Positions 1-7,485 of a DNA stretch of 44,180 bases are shown in pieces (the stretch's first letter is position 1; the number at the start of each line of letters is the position of its first letter). The stretch is from 1XD8-76 sp051880335 (GTDB lineage: Bacteria > Bacillota > Clostridia > Lachnospirales > Lachnospiraceae). The position numbers and the translations under genes were made by a program. The notes beneath the pieces were generated by a model. The model saw only the letters and a program-made list of their open reading frames with translations, was not told where the DNA came from and did not search any database. Where the stretch lies: NCBI GenBank assembly GCA_051880335.1, contig JBJENT010000164.1:1-44180 (forward strand). The letters are read 5' to 3'.

Positions 1-939
1 GATCTCCACTCCTTCCGGGATCTCCGGATATGCTTTCTGGGGATAGCGAAACAGATTCTGTTCCAAATGAGCTAAGGCCCTCTGCTCTTTTAACCGCCAG
101 ACAGGAGTTCCCCGAAGGAAAACATCTTCTCCGCGCTCTACCTGTTCTTCCTCCGCCTTGCGCAGCAGTGCACTTACCGTCTTTCTGGAAAGCTGGAATA
201 AATTATGCTCTCCGGCTTCTTCAAAGGGATTTTCCCGCTCATCCATCAGTATGGTAAAGCACACCTCCCGGGCACAGCCAAGAAGCTGGCCGATTACCAG
301 AAGCTGTACCGGTGTAAAACCCGTAAAACCATCGAATACAATAAAGCTGTCCTGTAAAATCCGGGATTCGGGTAATTTTTCCGCCAGAATATGCAGAGAC
401 TCTTCTGTTGTAATATATTTCTCTTTAATATAACTGCAAAATTCCCGATACAGTAACGACAGGTCTCCCAGTTTATATGCCAAAGAGCTTCTCTCTTTGG
501 AAGCTTCTATAATCTTGTCCAGTTCATCTGTACTGATTCCATACTGCATAAATTCAGAAATGGCAGATTTGATTTCATGAATATATCCCTGCTTTTTCAG
601 ATATCCGCCAAGCACCTTCAGCTCTTCTTTATGCCGGTCTGCCACTACCCGCAGAATCAGATTCTTTCCGGTATCATCCAGAACAGACTGTGCCCCACCT
701 TCTCCGGTTTCTTCAAAAATACGGTAAGTCAGTCGTCCAAAGCTGAGTACATCAATGTTCATAATCCCATGTCTCGGATGCCTCTCCACAATTTCCTTCT
801 GTATCTGCATAGTGAACTGATCCGGAACAATGATAAAGAAGTTCTGCTCCGGATTCTCCAGGGAACGCCTGATGACCTGATCGTAAACATATGTACTTTT
901 TCCCGCACCGGAACCACCAAAAACAAATGAAATGGACAT
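1..939 (-). CDS. addB: AddB, ATP-dependent nuclease subunit B, N-terminal part (cut by window edge)
   Basis: The minus-strand frame opens at ATG 939 and runs without a stop to base 1, giving 313 residues; the rest lies outside the window. Residues 2-15 read as a beta strand followed by a Walker A loop (GGSGAGKS), as in AddB/RexB, the helicase-like nuclease subunit that works with AddA in double-strand break processing and recombination. Further family-like stretches are VPDQFTMQ near residue 40 and VFDGFTGFTPVQ near residue 200. A ribosome binding site (GGGAG) sits 7 bases before the ATG. addA would be expected beyond the left edge. The 100 bases upstream hold degenerate repeats of an ATAGAAGTC-type motif. 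The family call is strong; function of the whole protein cannot be judged from a fragment. Confidence 0.9.
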   Translation of the reverse strand, partial: MSISFVFGGSGAGKSTYVYDQVIRRSLENPEQNFFIIVPDQFTMQIQKEIVERHPRHGIMNIDVLSFGRLTYRIFEETGEGGAQSVLDDTGKNLILRVVADRHKEELKVLGGYLKKQGYIHEIKSAISEFMQYGISTDELDKIIEASKERSSLAYKLGDLSLLYREFCSYIKEKYITTEESLHILAEKLPESRILQDSFIVFDGFTGFTPVQLLVIGQLLGCAREVCFTILMDERENPFEEAGEHNLFQLSRKTVSALLRKAEEEQVERGEDVFLRGTPVWRLKEQRALAHLEQNLFRYPQKAYPEIPEGVEI

Positions 940-1174
940 ACTTTGCTCCCTTCAGCTTCTATTCGACTTCTATTTCTCTAATATTCGGCCATAATTTTGG
1001 TTCTACTCGTCTTATATTTGACTTCTATTTTATTTTTCTGTCATTCTAATTATAGTCAACGTGAATTCAAACATCAACATCGGCTTTCTTTCCCTGATTT
1101 CTTTCCCTGATTTCTTTCGCTGCTTTCTATACTTATTATGAATCATTTTCTCAAATTAGGTCGGCGGTTTGCAT

Positions 1175-1522
1175 TTACTGTATTTTCTTCATAAATTCCC
1201 GAAATACAGTAACTTTTTTAAAATGACTTTTACAGTTACTGTTTTTCCCTCATAACTCACAAAAATACAGTAATTTTTTTCTGATGCCTTCCCACTTTTA
1301 CTGCTTTTTCCACATAACGTTCCAAAATACAGTAATTTTTTTTCTGATGCCTTCCTACTTTTACTGTTTTTTCTTCATGACGTCTCAAAATACAGTAATC
1401 ATTCTCTGATGTCCTTTTGCAGTTACTGTTTTTCTCCCATAACACTTTAAAAAACAGTAACTGTTTCAAAACCTCTTCTTACAGTTACTGTTTTTTCCAA
1501 ACAAGATCTCAGCATACAGTAA
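1175..1522. repeat. Array 1: six phased inverted-repeat units (TTACTGT / ACAGTAA)
   Basis: Six 38-base units start at 1175, 1236, 1298, 1361, 1423 and 1485, a period of 61-63. Each begins with TTACTG(T/C) and ends with ACAGTAA, with an imperfectly matching inside rich in TTTT on the left and AAA on the right. The gaps between units also pair, so 12 heptamers alternate in orientation every 30-32 bases, about three helical turns. The array lies in the 794-base gap between addB and the uracil permease gene, beyond the permease terminator. The only open frame in it (1257-1469, minus) merely translates the repeats. I recognise no named family. The layout resembles REP sequences in alternating orientation (BIME type), but that is inference. 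Confidence 0.85.
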
Positions 1523-1604
1523 TTTTTTATTTACAACCGCTTTCGTCAAGTATTCAGAAATAATTGAAGCTATCAGATGCTATGTAAAAAGCAAAAATAG
1601 GTAA

Positions 1605-1638
1605 AAAACAACTCCGGTTAACCCTACCGGAGCTGTTT
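1605..1638 (-). terminator. Intrinsic terminator after uracil permease
   Basis: The hairpin has arms CTCCGGT and ACCGGAG extended by AAAACA/TGTTT, with a loop of about 7 bases. Read on the minus strand it is followed by a run of T (AAAAAA at 1603-1608 on plus). It lies about 95 bases downstream of the permease stop codon, before array 1. Confidence 0.8.
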
Positions 1639-1733
1639 CGTTTATCTTTTCTATATACACTTTTTCATTTCATGAGTATCATTCGTTTTTTATACAACGT
1701 CCTATATGAAATCCGATATACTCAAGTTGGTTA

Positions 1734-3092
1734 TTACTCTACCTTAGACTGATTAATCTCAAAATCAACACCGGTTGATGTAGGATTTTCTTCATCAAAG
1801 TCATAATCTTTACCAGGAAGAACTGCATTTAAAATGATACCTACTAAAGAACCAACTGCCAGACCGGAAAGGCTGATTGTTACAGCTCCGATAGTGAAAG
1901 AAACAGCACCTGCTGCACTGTAGTTGATACCGATAGAAAGTACCAGAATAAGTGCTGCTACAATAACGTTTCTGCTCTGAGAAAAATCTACCTTGTTTTC
2001 TACCACGTTACGAACACCGACTGCAGAGATCATACCATACAGTACCAGAGATACACCACCCAGTGTAGCAGTCGGCATACAACTGATCAGTGCTGCAATC
2101 TTAGGACAGAAAGAAAACAGAACTGCAAATCCGGCTGCAATCCGGATAACCAGTGGATCATATACTTTTGTCAGGGATAATACACCTGTGTTCTCACCAT
2201 AGGTTGTATTAGCAGGTGCTCCGAACAGGGAAGCGACCAGTGTTGCAAGACCATCACCAAGGAGTGTTCTGTGAAGACCCGGATCCTGAATGAAGTTCTT
2301 TCCTACGGTAGAAGAAATAGCAGAAACATCACCGATATGTTCAACGATTGTAGCAAATGCAATTGGCATAATAGTGATAATTGCTGTAATAATAAGTGAA
2401 GTATCCGGATTGGTAAATACAGCGAAAACTGTTCGATCAAAGCTGATTGGAAGTCCGATCCAAGCTGCTTCAGCAACCGGTGTAAAATCAACCTGTCCAA
2501 AAATCGCAGCTACCACATAGGAACCAATAACACCTAAGATAATTGGAATGATTTTAATCATACCTTTACCCCAGATATTACATACCACAACAATAACAAT
2601 AGCAAGAATAGCGATTGCCCAGTTGGATTCACAGTTTGAAATAGCGGATGTGGATAAGTTAAGACCAATTGCGATAATGATAGGACCGGTTACAATCGGT
2701 GGAAAGAATTTCATTACTTTGTTAACACCAAACGCTTTAATAAGCGCGGATAAGATAACATATAAAAGACTGGCACAAGCTACACCAAGACATGCATAAG
2801 GTAAAAGCTCTGCTTCACCATTTGGAGCAATTGCCCAGTAGCCTGCAAGAAATGCAAAGGATGAACCAAGAAATGCCGGTACCTTTCCTTTTGCCAGGAA
2901 ATGGAATAACAGTGTTCCCAAACCTGCAAAAAGAAGCGTTGTTGAAACACTGAGTCCAGTCAGTGCCGGAACAAGTACGGTTGCTCCAAACATTGCAAAT
3001 ACGTGCTGCATACCCAGAATAAGCATTTTCGGAACGCCCAGGGTCTTTGCATCATAAACTGCATTATTAGTTACGGTTTTTTCATTACTCAT
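1734..3092 (-). CDS. uraA: Uracil/xanthine permease, NCS2 family (UraA type)
   Basis: This is a 452-residue multi-pass membrane transporter of the nucleobase:cation symporter-2 family, probably importing uracil; xanthine or another base cannot be excluded from sequence alone. Family landmarks are GMQHVFAMFGATVLVP near the N terminus, VEHIGDVSAIS near residue 265 and the NTTYGENTGVLSLTKV stretch near residue 305. The start at 3092 is preferred over a longer frame from 3119 because AGGAGGGAGAT lies just before it and the longer form would begin inside the upstream gene. Its ATG overlaps the last 8 bases of the preceding gene (ATGAGTAA), so translational coupling is likely. No pyrimidine attenuator was recognised. 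Confidence 0.88.
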   Translation of the reverse strand: MSNEKTVTNNAVYDAKTLGVPKMLILGMQHVFAMFGATVLVPALTGLSVSTTLLFAGLGTLLFHFLAKGKVPAFLGSSFAFLAGYWAIAPNGEAELLPYACLGVACASLLYVILSALIKAFGVNKVMKFFPPIVTGPIIIAIGLNLSTSAISNCESNWAIAILAIVIVVVCNIWGKGMIKIIPIILGVIGSYVVAAIFGQVDFTPVAEAAWIGLPISFDRTVFAVFTNPDTSLIITAIITIMPIAFATIVEHIGDVSAISSTVGKNFIQDPGLHRTLLGDGLATLVASLFGAPANTTYGENTGVLSLTKVYDPLVIRIAAGFAVLFSFCPKIAALISCMPTATLGGVSLVLYGMISAVGVRNVVENKVDFSQSRNVIVAALILVLSIGINYSAAGAVSFTIGAVTISLSGLAVGSLVGIILNAVLPGKDYDFDEENPTSTGVDFEINQSKVE

Positions 3093-3435
3093 TCGTATCT
3101 CCCTCCTCGTCTTCATCATCGAAGAATTCTTCTATTTTTTCACCTTCAAAAGGTTTAATAGACGCTGCTTTGGTTACTATTGTATCTTTTGCTTCCTGGA
3201 AGACTTTCTTAACCGTTTCTGCTACAGATTCTGTCGGTTTTTCCGGTGTTATAGTCACATAAGTTCTGTTACTTTCCGCATCCTCCTGATCATCACTGAA
3301 TGCATCAAAATCTTCATCTTCATCATCGGTCGGAATGATTGGAGCATCTTTTTCTTTCAAATAATAATATGCCCCGGCTGCTGCTGCTGAAGCTACGGCG
3401 GTAAACAATAAAAACTTTCCAAATTTCTTTGCCAT
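3085..3435 (-). CDS. Small acidic membrane-anchored protein of unknown function
   Basis: A 116-residue protein with a basic N terminus (MAKKFGK), one hydrophobic segment at about residues 8-24 rich in Ala, and a strongly acidic remainder with DDEDEDFDAF and FFDDEDEEGD clusters. The middle (residues 60-95) looks like an amphipathic helix. The topology suggests a single membrane anchor with an acidic tail, but no function is assigned. It is first in a two-gene unit, overlapping the uracil permease start by 8 bases. The start at 3435 is supported by GGGGATTATAGCACC before the ATG. The fixed overlap hints at an accessory or co-regulated role with the permease; this is inference. Confidence 0.75.
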   Translation of the reverse strand: MAKKFGKFLLFTAVASAAAAGAYYYLKEKDAPIIPTDDEDEDFDAFSDDQEDAESNRTYVTITPEKPTESVAETVKKVFQEAKDTIVTKAASIKPFEGEKIEEFFDDEDEEGDTNE

Positions 3436-3624
3436 GGTGCTATAATCCCCTTTCTATAATCTGACCCCTCTTTGTATCTTGTGTCTGTCATTTTATGACA
3501 TCTGCTGAAAACTCATTATTTTAATGGCACACCATTACAAAATATCTTATAACGAATCCCGCTAATTGAAAAGAGAAATTTTTTATTTTTTTGTACTTTT
3601 TTCAAGAACATTTACAGGAAAATC

Positions 3625-3653
3625 TTGAAGCTCATTTTTTGATATGGTATAGT
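3625..3653 (+). promoter_or_regulatory. Sigma-A-type promoter of tetR
   Basis: TTGAAG (3625-3630), a 17-base spacer and TATAGT (3648-3653) preceded by TG at the extended -10 position. The imperfect inverted repeat GACT/AGTC just downstream (about 3660-3672) could be an autoregulatory operator, which is unproven. Confidence 0.65.
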
Positions 3654-3680
3654 GTAATCGACTGTCAAAGTCAACAGAAC

Positions 3681-3785
3681 AGGAGGAAATCATGTTCTGA
3701 AAAGCAGACTAATATGATAAAAAAGTCAGACCACTGTGCTGAAAAAGCAGACCATGGTGATAAAAAACAGACCATGATGACAGAA
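3681..3785 (+). repeat. tetR leader: stray SD-ATG and degenerate ~21-base repeats
   Basis: A very strong Shine-Dalgarno sequence (AGGAGG, 3681-3686) is followed by ATG-TTC-TGA at 3692-3700, a two-codon frame. After it come about four degenerate copies of a unit containing AAAAGCAGACCA and ATGRTGA. The real tetR start lies 127 bases further on. The stretch may be a remnant of an old start region multiplied by slippage, or a translated leader; both readings are inference. Confidence 0.45.
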
Positions 3786-3826
3786 ATAGGAATAGGTTAA
3801 ACTGAATGTAAGGGGCAGGTTACAAC

Positions 3827-4438
3827 ATGAACGAGAAATTTTTTGATCTGAAAAAAGAAAAACAGGACCGCATGATCAATGCAGCCTTGAAAATATTTGC
3901 ACAGTTTGGATACCGTTTTGCAAGTACCGATGATATGGTAAAAGAAGCCGGCATTTCCAAAGGTCTTTTATTCCATTATTTTGGCTCAAAAGTGGGGCTT
4001 TATGCTTTCGTATACGATTACAGCGTGCGTTATATGACCATGGAATTAAAAGTTGCCATCGATTCCAAAACCACAGACTTTTTCAAAATCTTGAAACAGA
4101 TGGAAGGCGCCAAACTCCAAATACTGAAAAACTACCCTTATATGCAAAGTTTTCTGGATAAATGTGAAACAGAAAATGTCAGTGAAGCCCTTCTTGCCAT
4201 TGAAGAAAAGAAACAGTCCTACAATGCTTTATATCAGCTCATTTACGAGCAGATGGATTTATCCATCTTCCCAGATGAAACCACTGCATCACAAATTTGC
4301 AATATGTTAAAATACACCATCCGTGAAAATATGCAGGACCACTTCTCCAACTGCAGCTTTAACGCAGAGATGCTCTACGAGGAAAATATGGCCTACCTCT
4401 CTCTCATGGAATCGCTTGTTGTTCAAAAGTATCTGTAG
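3827..4438 (+). CDS. TetR/AcrR family transcriptional regulator
   Basis: A 203-residue protein whose first 60 residues form the TetR-type helix-turn-helix: a helix with INAALKIFAQFGYRFAST, then DDMVKEAGISKGLLFHYFGSK, the recognition helix with its usual YFGSK ending. The C-terminal ligand-binding part (residues 65-203) is helical and not family-diagnostic. It stands alone on the plus strand, with its own promoter 174 bases upstream and the nearest genes facing away or convergent, so its target is unknown; autoregulation or control of the divergent permease operon is possible. The start is supported by AAGGGGCAGG about 10 bases before the ATG. The ligand cannot be predicted. Confidence 0.88.
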   Translation: MNEKFFDLKKEKQDRMINAALKIFAQFGYRFASTDDMVKEAGISKGLLFHYFGSKVGLYAFVYDYSVRYMTMELKVAIDSKTTDFFKILKQMEGAKLQILKNYPYMQSFLDKCETENVSEALLAIEEKKQSYNALYQLIYEQMDLSIFPDETTASQICNMLKYTIRENMQDHFSNCSFNAEMLYEENMAYLSLMESLVVQKYL

Positions 4439-4604
4439 GTTCATTTGTTCCGTTTATTAGATTCTGAATGTACTTTTGTATCGGATTATTAACTTCTTTT
4501 TTGTAATAATTGAAAGTACTTTTAAGAAGCTACTTGAAATGCGTTTTGTCGTAACATTTTCATCTTCCCAAATAGAAAATCATTCTTCGCAAATATTGTC
4601 AAAA

Positions 4605-4638
4605 AAAATGCTCATTCGTGCAAGCACGCTGAGCATTT
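4605..4638. terminator. Strong hairpin terminator, probably bidirectional
   Basis: AAATGCTCA/TGAGCATTT outer arms and CGTGC/GCACG inner arms around a 2-base loop. On the minus strand it is followed by eight T, and on plus by TTTTC. It can end both the tetR transcript and, as a second barrier, the DUF2225 gene transcript. Confidence 0.8.
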
Positions 4639-4662
4639 TCCTCGTCGCCATAACAAAAAATA

Positions 4663-4715
4663 AGCCAACATTTCAACCGTCCAAGACCTTTGGTCGCGTT
4701 TTGAAATGTTGGCCT
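4663..4715 (-). terminator. Terminator after the DUF2225 gene
   Basis: Long arms GCCAACATTTCAA and TTGAAATGTTGGC with an inner GACC/GGTC hairpin; on minus the hairpin is followed by TTATTTTTTG. It starts a few bases downstream of the DUF2225 stop codon. Confidence 0.75.
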
Positions 4716-4720
4716 AATTT

Positions 4721-5575
4721 TTATTCTCCCTGCTCTCTTATTTTCAGCAGCACCTGCTCCTTTAAATCCCTCGCCCTGTCTTTCATCCTGGTATTCGCAG
4801 AACGGGAAGACAACACAGAGGAAATCAGTTTGGAAGCAACATCATATTTGCCGAACCGGGCTGCAAGGGTTGCCATCAGGTAATCAACAGTCACCTCATC
4901 CATACCGCAGATTGGGAAGTTTTCTGAAGCCACAGCTGCGACAAACCCATCCAGTGCATTATGCAGGAATGCATTTTCCATTTCATCGATTTCTTTTTTC
5001 ATATCCGCATAACCGGGAGTCTTTTTATCCAGGAACTCCCCGTAACTTCTGCAAAGCCATCCCATTTTCAAACAGATATAGGCTTTTTCACTGGCCTTTG
5101 CCCCTTTGATGATGCTGCAGGCAAGGGCCATTTTATAACGCTCCAGCGCCTCTTCATAGGTATAAGTTGCTTTTACCTCAGGTGCTTTGAAATTCTGGCT
5201 GATTTTTTCTTTAATGGCCTTTTTCTGGGTTGGCGTCATATAGGTAAAAAATCTGGTAAGGGCAGTAAATCCACATTTATCGCACATGATGACATCATAT
5301 TTCAGCGGATCTGTCTGCTCATAACGGGGTCTCATATCCGGATCTGCTCCGAGCAGACGTACTTTGCCGGTACGTATGGTCCTGGCGGTGACTTTCTTTT
5401 CGCACACAGGACACTGGAAGGTTTTATCAAATAAATATTCCTCTTCCTTCACTTCAGGCTTCTGCGCTTTTTCTGCTTCCGCCTCATTTTCCTGTTTCTT
5501 TTCTTCTTCAAATAAATCCATATCTTCCAGTCCTTCCAGACCAAAAGAACCTAATCCTGATAATAACCCCGACAT
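4721..5575 (-). CDS. DUF2225 family zinc-ribbon protein
   Basis: A 284-residue, probably cytoplasmic protein. After an acidic, low-complexity N terminus (residues 1-48, many E and K) comes a zinc-ribbon-like pair, CPVC at about residue 55 and CDKC at about residue 97, then a helical part with tetratricopeptide-like character (ALERYKMALACSIIKGAKASEKAYICLKMGWLCR). This matches the DUF2225 family common in Clostridia, whose role is unknown. Its own terminators follow directly. The start has AGAGGA 6 bases upstream. The following 113 bases towards glnS contain one copy of a dispersed ~45-base repeat. Confidence 0.75.
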   Translation of the reverse strand: MSGLLSGLGSFGLEGLEDMDLFEEEKKQENEAEAEKAQKPEVKEEEYLFDKTFQCPVCEKKVTARTIRTGKVRLLGADPDMRPRYEQTDPLKYDVIMCDKCGFTALTRFFTYMTPTQKKAIKEKISQNFKAPEVKATYTYEEALERYKMALACSIIKGAKASEKAYICLKMGWLCRSYGEFLDKKTPGYADMKKEIDEMENAFLHNALDGFVAAVASENFPICGMDEVTVDYLMATLAARFGKYDVASKLISSVLSSRSANTRMKDRARDLKEQVLLKIREQGE

Positions 5576-5640
5576 ATTTTTTCCTCTTTTATATACTTCT
5601 TCTTTCTATTTTCTCTTATGTTTGTTCATTTAAATGAAAC

Positions 5641-5685
5641 CAGCGAAGTTGCGTTTTGCGAATGGGGGCCTGAATAGCTCCATAC
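5641..5685 (+). repeat. Dispersed ~45-base repeat, copy 1
   Basis: The sequence starts CAGCGAAG, continues through GCGTTTTGCGAATGGGG and ends in CTGAATAG with a CAT-containing tail. A second copy lies on the minus strand at 30357-30398 with about 26 well matched leading bases and further matches after a 2-base gap. Both copies begin within about 25 bases of the stop codon of a minus-strand gene (glnS here, nadE there), but in opposite orientation to each other. Confidence 0.6.
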
Positions 5686-5689
5686 ATTT

Positions 5690-7393
5690 CTATTTCTTCG
5701 GCAGTACAAAGGAACTCTTTAAGGATACGATTCTGTTAAACACAGGTGCACCCGGTTTGGAGTCCTTGCAGTCTACGCAGAAAAAGCCCTGACGGACAAA
5801 CTGAAAACTATCGTATGGCTTTGCGTCTTTCAGACTTGGCTCAATGTAACAGTTTTTCAGTACTGTCAATGAATTTGGATTCAGATTCAGGCTGCCATCT
5901 TCATTGTAAACGCCTTTTTCTTCATCAATAATGTTTTCATAAAGTCTCACTTCAGCCTGCAGTGCAGTAGAGGCATTTACCCAGTGAATGGTTCCCTTTA
6001 CTTTTCTGCCATCCGGGCTGTTACCGCCCTTGCTTGCAGGATCGTAGGTACAGTGAACCTCTGTCACATTTCCATCGGCATCTTTCACACATCCGGTACA
6101 TTTTACGAAGTAAGCGTGCATTAAGCGCACCTCATTGCCCGGAAACAGACGGAAATATTTCTTCGGTGGTTCTTCCATAAAATCTTCCCGGTCAATATAC
6201 AGAACCTTTCCAAAGGGAACTTTTCTGCTTCCCAGTTCCGGATTTTCCAGGTTGTTTACCACTTCCAGTTCTTCGATCTGATCCTCCGGATAATTATCGA
6301 TTATCAGTTTGATTGGATCCAGTGCTGCCATGATACGTGGTTTTTTCAGCTTCAGATCTTCCCGGATACAGTACTCCAGCATGGAATATTCAGCGGAAGA
6401 ATTGGCCTTGGAGACACCGCAGAGATCCACAAACATCTTGATGGAATCCGGAGTAAATCCTCTTCTTCGAAGAGCGGCAATGGATACCAGACGGGGATCA
6501 TCCCATCCGTCTACGATACCATCCTCAACCAGTTTCTTGATATATCTCTTTCCAGTAACCACATTGGTTAAATACATTTTAGCAAACTCAATCTGTCTTG
6601 GAGGCTGCGGATATTCCAGTTCTCTTACCACCCAGTCATAAAGCGGTCTGTGGTCTTCAAACTCCAGGGTACAGATAGAGTGGGTAACACCCTCTTCCGC
6701 ATCCTCGATTGGATGGGCAAAATCATACATCGGATAAATACACCATTTATCTCCGGTATTATGATGGGTCATATGAGCCACACGATAGATGATCGGATCT
6801 CTCATATTCATATTGGGAGATGCCATATCGATTTTGGCACGAAGTGTTTTTTCACCGTCCGCAAATTTGCCGTTTTTCATATCCTCAAACAGGGCCAGAT
6901 TTTCTTCGATGCTCCGGTTTCTGTTTGGGTCCTCTTTTCCGGGCTCTGTCAAAGTCCCCCGGTATTCACGCATCTGCTCTGCTGTCAGGTCGGAAACATA
7001 GGCCTTTCCTTTTTTGATCAACTTCACAGCACCCTCGTACATCTTTTCAAAATAGTTGGATGCAAAATAAAGCCTGTCTTCAAAATCGGCTCCCAGCCAT
7101 TTTACATCGGCTATAATGGATTCTACGAACTCTGTCTTTTCCTTTGTAGGGTTCGTATCATCAAAACGCATATTAAATTTGCCGCCATACTCCTGTGCCA
7201 GACCGTAATTGAGTAAAATACTTTTGGCATGTCCGATATGCAGATATCCGTTTGGTTCCGGTGGGAATCTGGTCATCACATGATCGTATACCCCCTCTGC
7301 CAGATCCTTTTCGATGGCCTGTTCAATAAAGTTTTTGCTGACTACCTCTTTTTCTTCCTTCTCGTCCATTACTTCTTTTACTTCTTCACTCAT
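5690..7393 (-). CDS. glnS: Glutaminyl-tRNA synthetase (GlnRS)
   Basis: A 567-residue class I synthetase that charges tRNA-Gln with glutamine. The HIGH motif is in FPPEPNGYLHIGHAKS near residue 45 and FDDTNPTKEK follows near residue 80, both typical of GlnRS/eukaryotic-type GluRS. WDDPRLVSIAALRRRGF near residue 310 marks the GlnRS clade. The KMSKS region is degenerate (VVTGKRYI near residue 290). The C-terminal half is the beta-barrel anticodon-binding domain (FMEEPPKKYFRLFPG). Of three possible starts, 7393 has GAGGAG at the best spacing (7 bases); 7396 is possible and 7408 overlaps the binding site. It follows the purine genes with a 92-base gap. Many Firmicutes lack GlnRS. Confidence 0.93.
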   Translation of the reverse strand: MSEEVKEVMDEKEEKEVVSKNFIEQAIEKDLAEGVYDHVMTRFPPEPNGYLHIGHAKSILLNYGLAQEYGGKFNMRFDDTNPTKEKTEFVESIIADVKWLGADFEDRLYFASNYFEKMYEGAVKLIKKGKAYVSDLTAEQMREYRGTLTEPGKEDPNRNRSIEENLALFEDMKNGKFADGEKTLRAKIDMASPNMNMRDPIIYRVAHMTHHNTGDKWCIYPMYDFAHPIEDAEEGVTHSICTLEFEDHRPLYDWVVRELEYPQPPRQIEFAKMYLTNVVTGKRYIKKLVEDGIVDGWDDPRLVSIAALRRRGFTPDSIKMFVDLCGVSKANSSAEYSMLEYCIREDLKLKKPRIMAALDPIKLIIDNYPEDQIEELEVVNNLENPELGSRKVPFGKVLYIDREDFMEEPPKKYFRLFPGNEVRLMHAYFVKCTGCVKDADGNVTEVHCTYDPASKGGNSPDGRKVKGTIHWVNASTALQAEVRLYENIIDEEKGVYNEDGSLNLNPNSLTVLKNCYIEPSLKDAKPYDSFQFVRQGFFCVDCKDSKPGAPVFNRIVSLKSSFVLPKK

Positions 7394-7485
7394 CATAATA
7401 CTCCTCATTTATGTCATTTATTGCAAAATCTGTCATACCATCACGCCGGCCCGGGTTCATGAAATGACCGGATTGCAATACGCAA

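Larger units (their letters stand above)
3436..3826. other. Intergenic region between the permease operon and tetR
   Basis: This 391-base gap lies between divergent genes. It holds the tetR promoter (3625-3653), a long tetR leader with degenerate ~21-base repeats (3700-3780), and two small palindromes on the permease side (TGTCAT/ATGACA at about 3486-3501 and AATGG/CCATT at about 3523-3536). I found no confident promoter for the minus-strand permease operon and no coding gene here. Confidence 0.6.

Noticed and set aside
1257..1469. 70-residue minus-strand open frame inside array 1
   Set aside because: It only translates the repeats; no binding site, and the 62-base period is not a multiple of three.
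1175..1522. Array 1 as a CRISPR array
   Set aside because: Conserved blocks are short inverted heptamers, the intervening bases are related to each other and there are no unique spacers or cas genes. The same holds for array 2.
3591..3800. 69-residue plus-strand frame before tetR
   Set aside because: It spans the promoter and the leader repeats and has no binding site before its ATG.
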